This document shows positions 14,855 through 22,716 of a stretch of 24,732 nucleotides of DNA, in pieces. The translations under genes were made by a program, and so were the position numbers. The notes beneath the pieces are model-generated. The model searched no databases. It had not been told where the DNA came from and was given only the letters and a program-made list of their open reading frames with translations. The stretch spans positions 1 through 24,732 of the forward strand of contig UPYK01000019.1 in assembly GCA_900538545.1 (NCBI GenBank). Direction: 5' to 3'. How positions within the stretch are numbered: position 1 is the stretch's first letter; the number at the start of each line of letters is the position of its first letter. Source of the stretch: an uncultured Eggerthella sp. GTDB taxonomy: Bacteria > Actinomycetota > Coriobacteriia > Coriobacteriales > Eggerthellaceae.

Positions 14855-15766
14855 CTAGCAATTGCCGCAGGTGACAAAATCCAAATAGTTGCGCGCCTCA
14901 TTCGCGAACGAATAGATGGTCTCAACAGGCGTTGGTTCGGCGTTGAGCATCTTGTAGCAGGGGAAGAACCGCGTGATATGCAACGGAATGCCGCGGTCGA
15001 GCCCCGCAAGCCAGCGCGCCGCCTCCACGAGCTGTTCACGTGAATCGTTCAACCCGGGAACGATGAGCATGGTCACCTCAAGGTGCGCGGTGGCACAACC
15101 CGCGAAGGCTTCGATCGTGTGCATGGTGGTAGCAAGACTGCCACCCAGTTCGCGATAGACTTCCGCGGTGAAGCCCTTCAGATCGATGTTCGCGGCATCG
15201 ATGAGCGGGAGCAGCTCGGAAAGCGGAGCATCGTTCACCTGGCCGTTCGAAACGAGCACGTTGACAAGCCCGCGCGCATGAACAGCCTGTGAACAATCGC
15301 GCACGAACTCAAAGCCGACCAGCGGTTCGTTATACGTGTAGGCAACCCCAACGTTGCCTTGGGAAGCAAAAGCCGCTGCGGTATCGGCGATGGTCTCGGG
15401 CTCCATGAACCTCCAGGGCACCTCGGTGCTGCAAGCTTGCGCGATGGAGGCGTTCTGGCAGAACGCGCAGCGCATGTTGCAGCCGTACGAGCCGATCGAA
15501 AGAATGCTCGATCCCGGCATGAAACGCGCGAGCGGCTTCTTCTCGATCGGATCGAGCGCGAGCGAGGTGATGCGCCCGTAGTTCTCGTCGATCACTGCGC
15601 CATCGTGTGCCACGCGCGCACGACAGATGCCGCGCTGCCCTTCAGCAAGCGAACAGGCATGCGGACAGACGGGACACGTGACGCGCTCACTGCTAGCAGA
15701 CACGTGCCTCACCGCCGGTAGTATGGCGAACCACGCGGAATCGTTCCAGTTCAACGCCTGTTTCAT
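14855..15766 (-). CDS. amrS: AmmeMemoRadiSam system radical SAM enzyme AmrS
   Basis: AmrS is a radical SAM enzyme that almost always travels with MEMO1-like and AMMECR1-like proteins; the reaction is not known to me. The SAM motif is CNMRCAFC (C96, C100, C103). An N-terminal cysteine group, CPVCPHAC followed by GIC (C31, C34, C38, C48), is typical of the family, as are LDPIEKKPL and YTYNEPL. At 303 residues it stops at FVTCGNC, where longer relatives continue with about 20-40 more residues containing a C-terminal CxxC. The start at 15766 overlaps the fusion gene upstream by 74 bases; GTG codons near 15711 are alternatives giving a protein starting just before the cysteine group. Confidence 0.93.
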   Translation of the reverse strand: MKQALNWNDSAWFAILPAVRHVSASSERVTCPVCPHACSLAEGQRGICRARVAHDGAVIDENYGRITSLALDPIEKKPLARFMPGSSILSIGSYGCNMRCAFCQNASIAQACSTEVPWRFMEPETIADTAAAFASQGNVGVAYTYNEPLVGFEFVRDCSQAVHARGLVNVLVSNGQVNDAPLSELLPLIDAANIDLKGFTAEVYRELGGSLATTMHTIEAFAGCATAHLEVTMLIVPGLNDSREQLVEAARWLAGLDRGIPLHITRFFPCYKMLNAEPTPVETIYSFANEARNYLDFVTCGNC

Positions 15767-17207
15767 CCGGTGCTATCCCTGCCTTCTGCCGCGCGATAGC
15801 AACTTGCTCTTCCACCGTGTTCACGCCTTCGAGATTCGGCAGTAGCAGCCCGCGGCGATGCCCCTTACTCACGATCACACCGTATTCTTGCGGGTCGAGC
15901 TCAGCAGGCGAACTGATGGGCTCGGGCGGGAACAGCACATCGACCGAATACGAAAGATAGTCGAGTTCGTTCTTCTGCACGGGGTAGAAGCGCGGATCGC
16001 CGCTGCAGGCCGAAATGGCGTTCGCGATGATCTCTTGTGCGATCGAATCGCGCGTGGGAGCGATGGTGCCGATGCAGCCGCGCAGATCGCCGTGTTCATG
16101 GAGCGACACGAACACGCCAGCACGCGCATCGATAAGCTCGGGTGGCAAGCCTTCGGGCATGAGCAGCGGCCGTTCGGTGGTGACGAAATACTCCACGCTC
16201 GCGCGAGCAAGCGCCACGAACGGGTCCACGCCGCTGCCGCCAGTATCAGGCGAAGCATCGGGTTGCGGCACGGGCGAAGAGGGGTCCTCGTCCACAAGTT
16301 CGGCTTCGACTTCGCCCTCCACGAGCGCCTCTTCGTGTGCAGCCTGTTCCTCGGTTGCCTCTTCGATAGCAGCCTCTTCTTCAGCGGCTGCTTCTTCGCC
16401 CCCCTCCACCTCGAAGCATGCGATCGCATAGCCAACGCCGAAGGGGCCTTCGTAGCTCAAGAGCTCGCTCGAATAGACGGTATCGGCCAGCGCGCCTGCC
16501 ATCATCTGGAACGAGCGCAGCCCGCATTCGGCCGCCTCTTCGCAGAAGAGCTCATCGAAGGCGAACAGATCATCGAGCTCTCCCGAGCGGAAGATTTCCG
16601 TGATGTTCTGATCGAACTGCGGACCCGCTTCATTGAAGCCGTAGGGGCCATCGTGCGTGAGTTTGTGCGACAGATCCCCGCTCGCGATCAAGACAACGCG
16701 GCGACCCAGGATGTTCGCGGCCAGCTCGAAACAGCGCCCCATCATCCGATGCTCGCGCGGCGAAAGCCCCGAAAGCCCCACGCGCACCACGGTGGTGCGG
16801 GGGAGGAAATCGCGCAAGAAATAGAGCGGCACGTAGGTAGCATGGTCGAGCGGGCCATCGTATTGGTCGCCCATTCCGATAGGGATGTTCGCCTGGTTAG
16901 CGAGGCTCGCGATGAGCTCGGCCAGTTCAGGATCGCCCGTGGCGGTGATAGTGCTCTCTTCCGCGGGCACGCCGAACATCTCCATGGTGCCCGAGATGTT
17001 CTCTGCATCCGAGATGAAGAAGCCATCGGAAAACGCCGGCGCATGCGGGGAGGTGACGATGATGGTATCGGGGCGGTGTGTAGCAACGCGTCGCGCAACT
17101 TCTTCGTAGCCATCGATGGTGGCTTGGATGGCGACCTCTTGGCCTTTGCCGACGCTAGGAACGATGAGTGGCGGATGGGGAACAGCGTAAGCAGCGACGA
17201 TAGACAT
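15693..17207 (-). CDS. Fusion of MEMO1-like (LigB class III dioxygenase fold) and AMMECR1 domains
   Basis: One 504-residue polypeptide carries AmmeMemoRadiSam proteins B and A. Residues 1-267 are the MEMO/LigB-like domain, with metal-site candidates H11 (PHPPL), H55 (SPHAP), H122 (DHATYVPLYF) and H181 (GDLSHK). Residues 268-327 are a very acidic Glu/Ala-rich, then Pro/Gly-rich linker. Residues 328-504 are AMMECR1, with SLHEHGDLRGCIGTIAP (369-385). The start ATG 17207 has AGAGG six bases away. It lies first in a minus-strand operon with amrS and the C26 hydrolase. Fusion of the two partners shows that they act together; the chemical role is unknown. The ORF has no frameshift and the junction is clean. 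Confidence 0.94.
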   Translation of the reverse strand: MSIVAAYAVPHPPLIVPSVGKGQEVAIQATIDGYEEVARRVATHRPDTIIVTSPHAPAFSDGFFISDAENISGTMEMFGVPAEESTITATGDPELAELIASLANQANIPIGMGDQYDGPLDHATYVPLYFLRDFLPRTTVVRVGLSGLSPREHRMMGRCFELAANILGRRVVLIASGDLSHKLTHDGPYGFNEAGPQFDQNITEIFRSGELDDLFAFDELFCEEAAECGLRSFQMMAGALADTVYSSELLSYEGPFGVGYAIACFEVEGGEEAAAEEEAAIEEATEEQAAHEEALVEGEVEAELVDEDPSSPVPQPDASPDTGGSGVDPFVALARASVEYFVTTERPLLMPEGLPPELIDARAGVFVSLHEHGDLRGCIGTIAPTRDSIAQEIIANAISACSGDPRFYPVQKNELDYLSYSVDVLFPPEPISSPAELDPQEYGVIVSKGHRRGLLLPNLEGVNTVEEQVAIARQKAGIAPDETGVELERFRVVRHTTGGEARVC

Positions 17208-17399
17208 GAGGGACCTCTTTTCGCTCGTAGGAGGAGTGAAGCAAGAGCCGAGTGCTGCGGCGCAAAAGAGGTGCGAATGAGCGGCGTTGTGAATGCGCGA
17301 AAGAGACGTGCTCTGCTTGTGTTCGTACTGTTTATTGTAGCGCCGCGCGCGCCGGTGCGGGTCGTGATAGCTTGACGGTTAGGCAACAGCTTATACGCT

Positions 17400-17408
17400 T
17401 GCTATAAT
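17400..17408 (+). promoter_or_regulatory. Extended -10 promoter of the que operon
   Basis: TGC-TATAAT is a perfect extended -10. A TTGACG at 17372-17377 is 25 bases away and probably not the -35. The start of transcription would be at about 17414-17415, exactly where the riboswitch P1 stem begins. Confidence 0.65.
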
Positions 17409-17413
17409 GTCAC

Positions 17414-17454
17414 GGACAGTTCGAAACCCTCCTGTCGTTAAACAAAACTAGGAG
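17414..17454 (+). ncRNA. preQ1-I riboswitch controlling queD
   Basis: GACAG (17415-17419) pairs with CTGTC (17432-17436) to form P1, with the loop TTCGAAACCCTC. An A-rich tail AAACAAAACTAGGAG (17440-17454) follows. This is the layout of the class I preQ1 aptamer: a small hairpin plus an A-rich 3' tail that folds back into the loop as an H-type pseudoknot. The tail includes AGGAG, the SD of queD, five bases from its ATG at 17460. Ligand binding should therefore sequester the SD and repress translation. There is no room for an intrinsic terminator. Recognised by pattern and by the downstream preQ1 genes; no covariance search was possible. Confidence 0.85.
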
Positions 17455-17459
17455 CAACT

Positions 17460-17879
17460 ATGTATGGTTTGAAAACCGAAAGCAGCTTCGATGCTGCCCA
17501 TTTTCTTACGGATTACCACGGCAAATGCGAGAACCTGCACGGTCATCGCTGGCGCGTGGTGGCCTATCTTGAGCAAGAGAATCTCCAGAGCGAAGGCACC
17601 ATGAAGGATATGGTGCTCGATTTCGGCGAGTTCAAGCAGGCGGTGCGCGCGATGACCGAAGCGCTCGATCACACCTTCATCGTGGAGGAAGGTTCGCTCT
17701 CGCCGCAGACGACCGCGTGTTTGGAGGACGAAGGCTTCACACTCTCCGTCATGCCGTTTCGTACCACTGCCGAGAATCTTGCGCGCTACTTCTTCGATCA
17801 CCTGCGCGAACAGGGCTTGCCCATCGCACAGATCGACGTGTACGAGACCCCGAACAACTGCGCGATCTACCGCGGCTAG
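17460..17879 (+). CDS. queD: 6-carboxy-5,6,7,8-tetrahydropterin synthase QueD
   Basis: QueD converts dihydroneopterin triphosphate to carboxytetrahydropterin, the first dedicated step of queuosine synthesis. The 139-residue length fits. Zinc ligands are H14 (DAAHF), H27 and H29 (ENLHGHRW); the catalytic cysteine is C23 in GKCENLH. LDHTF and the C-terminal YETP motif are also present. It is the first gene of queDECF, directly behind the riboswitch. Confidence 0.96.
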   Translation: MYGLKTESSFDAAHFLTDYHGKCENLHGHRWRVVAYLEQENLQSEGTMKDMVLDFGEFKQAVRAMTEALDHTFIVEEGSLSPQTTACLEDEGFTLSVMPFRTTAENLARYFFDHLREQGLPIAQIDVYETPNNCAIYRG

Positions 17880-17903
17880 CAGGCAAAGAAAGCGCAGATA
17901 GAT

Positions 17904-18638
17904 ATGGTATTCGGTTCCTTTCCTATAGCCGAGCGCTTCGTGAGCATCAACGGCGAAGGCGCGCACGCGGGTAAGCTGGCGGCGTTCATTCGTTTTCCTG
18001 GCTGCAACTTGGATTGCACGTACTGCGACACGCAGTGGGCGCGCGATCCGGAGCTCACCGTTGAATTCGTGAGCGTCGAAGAGCTCTGCGACTGGGTCGA
18101 GCGCGAAGGGGTAACGTGCGTGACCATCACGGGTGGCGAGCCCACGCTCCAATCGGATCTCTACCGCTTGCTGCATGAGCTTGCTCGTCTGGAAACGGTT
18201 GAGGTGGTCGAGATCGAGACCAATGGCTCGACCGACCTCGCCAAGATCATCGCGCATGATTCCGAACGCGAGCACGAACGCCCGATCGCGCTTGCGGAGT
18301 TTCCCGCTCCGCGCCCTGAAAAGCTCTGTATCACGATGGATTACAAGCTGCCTTCTTCAGGCATGGAAGACAAGATGTTCCGCGCGAATTTTGAGTTGCT
18401 CGGCGAAGGCGATGTGGTGAAGTTCGTGGTCGGCTCGCACGAGGATCTCGAACGCATGGCTGAAGTGATGCGCGAATACGATCTTGCCACGCGCTGCCAG
18501 GTGTATATCAGCCCCGTGTTCGGCGCGATCGAGCCGGCTGCTATCGTGGATTTCATGCGTGAGCGCACCCTCACGCACGCAAGGCTGCAGCTCCAACTTC
18601 ACAAGTTCATCTGGCCAAACCAGGAAAGGGGAGTGTAG
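17904..18638 (+). CDS. queE: 7-carboxy-7-deazaguanine synthase QueE (radical SAM)
   Basis: QueE rearranges carboxytetrahydropterin into 7-carboxy-7-deazaguanine. The 244-residue protein has the family N-terminus FPIAERFVSINGEG and the SAM cluster motif CNLDCTYC (C34, C38, C41). ITGGEPTLQ follows as the SAM-binding GGE motif, and DYKLPSSG and VKFVVG lie further on. It starts 24 bases after queD with only a weak purine-rich RBS, so translational coupling is possible. Its stop is 2 bases before queC. Confidence 0.95.
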   Translation: MVFGSFPIAERFVSINGEGAHAGKLAAFIRFPGCNLDCTYCDTQWARDPELTVEFVSVEELCDWVEREGVTCVTITGGEPTLQSDLYRLLHELARLETVEVVEIETNGSTDLAKIIAHDSEREHERPIALAEFPAPRPEKLCITMDYKLPSSGMEDKMFRANFELLGEGDVVKFVVGSHEDLERMAEVMREYDLATRCQVYISPVFGAIEPAAIVDFMRERTLTHARLQLQLHKFIWPNQERGV

Positions 18639-18640
18639 CG

Positions 18641-19346
18641 ATGGGTTCGACGGATGGCGCCAAGAAGAAGGCGCTCGTGCTCTGCAGCGGTGGGGTGGAT
18701 TCGACCACCTTGCTGGCGCTCGCAGTCGAGCGTTATGGCGCAGAGAACGTCTATGCGCTTTCGATCTTCTACGGTCAAAAACACGATCGTGAGCTAGAGG
18801 CCGCGAAACAGGTAGCGCGCTACTATGGGGTTGAGCAGCGCTTTTTGGACCTAGCACCCATCTTCGCGGAAAGCGATTGCTCGCTGCTAGCAGCATCTTC
18901 TGCCCAGATCCCGCACGAGACCTACGCTGCGCAATTGGCCAACGAAAGCGATGCCGGTGAGCACCTACGTGCCGTTCCGCAACGGGCTCTTCCTCTCCAG
19001 CGCGGCCTCCATCGCGCTTTCGCTCGATTGCTCGGTCGTGTGCTACGGCGCCCATGCCGACGATTGGGCAGGTTGCGCCTACCCCGATTGTTCGCAGGAG
19101 TTCGTCGATGCGATGGCTTCAGCCATTGAACAAGGCACCGGCGGTCAGCTTCGACTGGTGGCTCCCTTCGTGCAGTGGCCGAAGGCGCGCATCGTTGAAG
19201 AAGGCTTGAAGCGCGCGGTCCCTTACGAACTTACGTGGTCGTGCTATGAAGGTGGGGAAGAGCCGTGCGGCACATGCGGCACCTGCCTCGATCGCAAGCG
19301 CGCATTCGAGCTGAATGGGGTCATCGACCCGCTTCTGAAGAAATGA
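18641..19346 (+). pseudogene. queC: 7-cyano-7-deazaguanine synthase QueC, split by a one-base frameshift
   Basis: QueC turns carboxydeazaguanine into preQ0 using ATP and ammonia. The first frame (18641 to about 18955) has the PP-loop SGGVDSTT, FYGQKHDRE and the family middle part. The second frame, beginning near 18951 and ending at 19346, carries TYVPFRNGLFLSSAAS, GAHADDWAG, YPDCS and the zinc cysteines WSCYEG and CGTCGTC. Neither half is complete. Removing one base from the CC or GG pairs at about 18953-18957 would join them as ESDA-VSTYVPFRN, as expected for the family. No slippery sequence or SD before the ATG at 18951 is evident. The cause may be an assembly error, a real mutation or, less likely, programmed frameshifting. 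The RBS AAAGGGGAG and all conserved residues otherwise look intact. Confidence 0.9.
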
Positions 19347-19357
19347 TTTAACGCTGC

Positions 19358-19384
19358 TGCAATGCGAATTCATACCGCGTTGCA
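19358..19384. other. Imperfect inverted repeat between queC and queF
   Basis: TGCAATGCG and CGCGTTGCA pair with one mismatch around a 9-base loop. No T-tract follows. It may be an mRNA processing or stability structure; nothing more can be said. Confidence 0.3.
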
Positions 19385-19444
19385 AAACTTACGTCGCGCC
19401 GTGCAACCCATGCTGCTCCGCAGACGCTTTTAGAAAGGAAGACC

Positions 19445-19909
19445 ATGACGCAAACCCGCGAAGATGAAGGCCTGGAACTGCTGGGAAACCAGCAGGTGAG
19501 CTATCCTACCGATTACGCACCCGAGATGCTCGAGACCTTCCAGAACAAGCACCCCGAAAATGATTACTGGGTGAAGTTCAACTGTCCTGAGTTCACGAGC
19601 CTCTGCCCGATCACGGGTCAGCCCGATTTCGCCACGATCTACATCAACTACGTGCCTGATGAGCGCATGGTGGAGAGCAAGAGTCTGAAGCTCTACCTGT
19701 TCTCGTTCCGCAACCACGGCGATTTCCACGAGGATTGCGTGAACACTATCATGAAGGACCTCATCGCGCTCATGGATCCGAAGTATATCGAGGTCTGGGG
19801 CGAGTTCACGCCTCGCGGCGGCATCTCCATCCATCCCTATGCAAACTACGGCCGCCCGAACACGCGCTGGGAAGAGGTCGCCTGGACCCGCCTGTCCACC
19901 CGTAAATAA
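19445..19909 (+). CDS. queF: NADPH-dependent 7-cyano-7-deazaguanine reductase QueF
   Basis: QueF reduces preQ0 to preQ1, the ligand of the riboswitch upstream of queD. The 154-residue single-domain (type I) form has the catalytic C54 (SLCPITGQPD) and D61, and the QueF motif ESKSLKLYLFSFRNH with the downstream FHEDCVN. AAAGGAAG is a good RBS 98 bases after queC. Together with queD, queE and queC it makes the complete GTP-derived preQ1 route apart from FolE. Confidence 0.96.
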   Translation: MTQTREDEGLELLGNQQVSYPTDYAPEMLETFQNKHPENDYWVKFNCPEFTSLCPITGQPDFATIYINYVPDERMVESKSLKLYLFSFRNHGDFHEDCVNTIMKDLIALMDPKYIEVWGEFTPRGGISIHPYANYGRPNTRWEEVAWTRLSTRK

Positions 19910-19937
19910 CGCATCGGCGAACGCAAGCTTCACAGAT

Positions 19938-19961
19938 AGGTTACAAATTGCCTTGTGACCT
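19938..19961. promoter_or_regulatory. Palindrome upstream of the molybdoenzyme operon (possible operator)
   Basis: AGGTTACAA and TTGTGACCT form 9-base inverted arms with one T-G pair around ATTGCC. The centre lies about 56 bases before the predicted transcription start, where activators often bind. The half-site orientation (ACAA facing TTGT) is not that of classical CRP or FNR boxes. The arms resemble those of the 29-bp repeat at 13746-13776 (AGGT-ACAA/TTGT-ACCT), so it could instead be a relic of that family or a queF 3' hairpin without a T-tract. Confidence 0.5.
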
Positions 19962-19990
19962 GTGCATACGGCGAATCGAAAACTTCGTTA

Positions 19991-19999
19991 TGGGATAAT
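19991..19999 (+). promoter_or_regulatory. Extended -10 promoter of the molybdoenzyme operon
   Basis: TGG-GATAAT is an extended -10, with a leader of about 35 bases before the ATG at 20041. No -35 is evident, in keeping with dependence on an activator, possibly at 19938-19961. Confidence 0.45.
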
Positions 20000-20040
20000 C
20001 GTGTGCATACGTTGGCTTTTCATAAGAGAAAGGCGGAGAT

Positions 20041-22713
20041 ATGCAAGGTGTTGGAAACGACAAGACCCCTGCGATGTCGAGACGCTCTTTTCTCGCAGCA
20101 AGCGGTGTTGCCGCAGTTGGTGCGATGGTCGGAGTCGATGCGGCGCTGGGGGTTGAAAGTGCAGAAGCGCTCACTGAAGCCGAGCCACTCGGCGGCGAAT
20201 GGATCCGAACCACCTGTTCGCCTAACTGCACGGGCGCATGCGGCATCAACGCATGGGTCCAAGATGGTCAGGTGCGCTTGTTGAAGCAGGCGGCCGATTA
20301 CCCTTATGAGCATTACAATCCGCGCGGATGCCTTAAAGGTCTTTCGATCAATACGATTCTTCATGGTCCCGATCGCCTTACGAAACCGCTCGTTAAGAAT
20401 GAAGATGGCGAACAGATCGAGACCGATTGGGACACCGCACTCGATACAGCAGCGGACAAGCTGCGCGAGATCGCAGAGAAATACGGCCCCGACTCTATCG
20501 GCGTCATCTACCAGGTGCAGGGCACCGGTCACATCCAGAAAGGCGCGCTCGTGCGTATCGCCAACACGTTCGGCTGGTCGATCATCGGCGGCTACGAGCT
20601 CAATGGCGACCTGCCCATGTTCTGGCCTGAGACCTTTGGCTGCCAGAGTGAAGAGCTGGAATCGTACTGCTGGGAAGATTCGAAGCTCACGCTCGTTTTC
20701 GGCTCGAACGTCATGGTCACGCGCATGCCCGACGCTCACTTCCTCACCTACTCGCAGGAAAACGGCGGCAAGGTGATTTACTTCGACCCGAACTATTCGG
20801 CATCGGCTGAAAAGGCGAATGAATGGGTGCGCATCGCTCCCGACTCAGATGGTGCGTTCGCGCTGGCTATGGCCAAGACCATCATCGATGAAGACCTCTA
20901 CGACAAGCATTTCATGCAAACGTATACGGATTCACCGTTCCTCATCAATCTCGAAACGGGCAAGAAGATCCTCGCAGAAGAAGTGCAGGGTCTTTCTCCC
21001 ACGCCGGGCCTGCCCGATTTCCGTAAGAGCTACGTGGCGGTCGATCAGACGAGCGGTGCGCTTCAGGCAACGAACCCCCTCAAGCTCGACGACAACAACT
21101 ATGCACTCATGGGAAGTTACGACGTGCCGCTGAAAGACGGCACGACTGCCAAGGCAAAAACAGGTTTCCAGCTGCTCACCGAACAGTTGGAGAACTATAC
21201 GCCTGAAGCGGCTGCCGATATCTGCAAGATTGATGCGGACACCATCACGCGCATTGCACGCGAAGCAGCTACGGTCAAACCGATGCACATCATCTTCGGC
21301 GGTGGAACGCAGCAGTGGTACCACGGCGATCTGAAAGGTCGCGCATGTGCGCTCGTGGCATGCCTTACCGGAAACGTAGGGCAGCTCGGCGGTGGTATCT
21401 CAACTTACGTTGGTCAGTACAAGACGCGCTTCAACACGGCAAGCTGGATGGTGCCAGAAGGCGCGGTCAAGAATTCGTGCCCGTTCCATTATTGGGTGAA
21501 TGGCCCCACGCCGCAGATGACGGCAAAATATCCCAAGCACGGGTTCAAAGCGCTCGTGGTTGGCTGGGGTAATCCGCTCGAGCAGCATAACGTAGCGAAC
21601 TGGCTTCGCCATGCGTTCGAGAGCGGTGAGCTGGAGTACCTCGTGTGCATGGAATTCCAAGACACGCTCACGGCATCTCGTGCGAACGTTACGTTCCCCT
21701 GCGCGAGCTGGTACGAAAAGACCGAGCTCACCACTACGCCGCTTCACCCATATGTCCAGCTTCAGCAGCGTATCGTTGAGCCGCCGGGAGAGGCGCGCGA
21801 AGAGATCTGGGTCTTGACCGAGCTTGCGAACCGTATCGATCCTTCGAAGGAATCGCTCTGGCCGCGCTTCGCTCCAGAAGATTCCGAAAAGCGCTCCGAT
21901 GAGGTGCTTGCGCTCTTGCTCGAAAAGGGCGGCCCCACCATCGAACACCTCACACCCGAAGAACTGCGCAAAGGTCCCGGCAAGCTTGCGCACACGAATC
22001 CTGGCGAAAAGAAGATCCCATTCTGGGAACAGGTGCATGATCGCACTCCATTCCCTACGGTCTCGCGTCCGAATCCTATCGATGCCACGGCGAAATTCGT
22101 GAAATCGGGCCGCATCGAGTTCTATCGCGATGAAGACATCTTCCTTGAGTTGAACGAGCAGCTTCCTTGCTATAAACCGCCTTTCGAGGACACTGAATAC
22201 AAGGACAATCCTGAGGCGCGCGAGCTCTATCCGCTCGGATACACCACGCGCAACAGCGCTTTCCGCGTGCACGCAACATACGTGAACAACCCCTTCATGC
22301 TTGAGATTCAGGACAACACTCCCAAGGTATGGCTCAATCCTGAAACGGCAGCTGAGCGCGGCTTGAAAACGGGTGATTGGGTTGAGGTCTACAACAGCCG
22401 CGGAACAGTGGAAGGCCAGCTCATCGAGGACCCGGGCGTGTATCCAACGCAGTGTATCTTCGACCAGGGTTGGTGGTCGGCTTACGACAACAAGACGAGT
22501 TACAACTCGCTCATCTGGCCATGGATCAATCCTACGAATGAGGTGTATTACATGGTTAGCGTTTGGTCACCCAATATGGCTTGGAATGAAACGGTCTGCA
22601 ATGTGCGCCTGTCCAATGGTGGCGCGCCCGAGATCGTGAAGAACACAGGCAAGAGCACGCTTGATGGCAACGTGAAGGATGGCTCGGGCATCGAATATGG
22701 AAAGGGGGCGTAA
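20041..22713 (+). CDS. Tat-exported molybdopterin oxidoreductase, catalytic subunit (DMSO reductase superfamily)
   Basis: The 890-residue protein starts with a Tat signal, SRRSFLAASG at residues 13-22, so it works outside the membrane. A [4Fe-4S] FS0 motif follows: CSPNCTGAC (C59, C63, C67) and RGC (C97). NGDLPMFWPETFG offers D190 as possible Mo ligand. GSNVMVTRMPDAHFL and FDPNYSASAEKANEWV resemble the nitrate/selenate reductase (type II) branch. GNPLEQHNVANW and the C-terminal VWLNPETAAERGLKTGDWVEV are molybdopterin-guanine-dinucleotide-binding blocks. It is followed by ferredoxin and NrfD-type subunits in the order typical of membrane-anchored respiratory reductases. The electron acceptor is unknown; a nitrate, selenate or DMSO name is not justified. 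No dedicated TorD/DmsD chaperone gene lies in the window. Confidence 0.93.
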   Translation: MQGVGNDKTPAMSRRSFLAASGVAAVGAMVGVDAALGVESAEALTEAEPLGGEWIRTTCSPNCTGACGINAWVQDGQVRLLKQAADYPYEHYNPRGCLKGLSINTILHGPDRLTKPLVKNEDGEQIETDWDTALDTAADKLREIAEKYGPDSIGVIYQVQGTGHIQKGALVRIANTFGWSIIGGYELNGDLPMFWPETFGCQSEELESYCWEDSKLTLVFGSNVMVTRMPDAHFLTYSQENGGKVIYFDPNYSASAEKANEWVRIAPDSDGAFALAMAKTIIDEDLYDKHFMQTYTDSPFLINLETGKKILAEEVQGLSPTPGLPDFRKSYVAVDQTSGALQATNPLKLDDNNYALMGSYDVPLKDGTTAKAKTGFQLLTEQLENYTPEAAADICKIDADTITRIAREAATVKPMHIIFGGGTQQWYHGDLKGRACALVACLTGNVGQLGGGISTYVGQYKTRFNTASWMVPEGAVKNSCPFHYWVNGPTPQMTAKYPKHGFKALVVGWGNPLEQHNVANWLRHAFESGELEYLVCMEFQDTLTASRANVTFPCASWYEKTELTTTPLHPYVQLQQRIVEPPGEAREEIWVLTELANRIDPSKESLWPRFAPEDSEKRSDEVLALLLEKGGPTIEHLTPEELRKGPGKLAHTNPGEKKIPFWEQVHDRTPFPTVSRPNPIDATAKFVKSGRIEFYRDEDIFLELNEQLPCYKPPFEDTEYKDNPEARELYPLGYTTRNSAFRVHATYVNNPFMLEIQDNTPKVWLNPETAAERGLKTGDWVEVYNSRGTVEGQLIEDPGVYPTQCIFDQGWWSAYDNKTSYNSLIWPWINPTNEVYYMVSVWSPNMAWNETVCNVRLSNGGAPEIVKNTGKSTLDGNVKDGSGIEYGKGA

Positions 22714-22716
22714 ACG

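Noticed and set aside
15858..17375. 505-codon plus-strand frame opposite the MEMO-AMMECR1 fusion
   Set aside because: The minus-strand product has clear domains and an SD; the plus-strand translation is low-complexity Arg/His without family features.
18951..19346. Independent gene starting at ATG 18951
   Set aside because: No SD precedes it and the product lacks the PP-loop; it is the second half of queC.
19938..19961. Classical CRP or FNR site
   Set aside because: The half-sites are ACAA facing TTGT, the inverse of TGTGA/TCACA, and do not match TTGAT/ATCAA.
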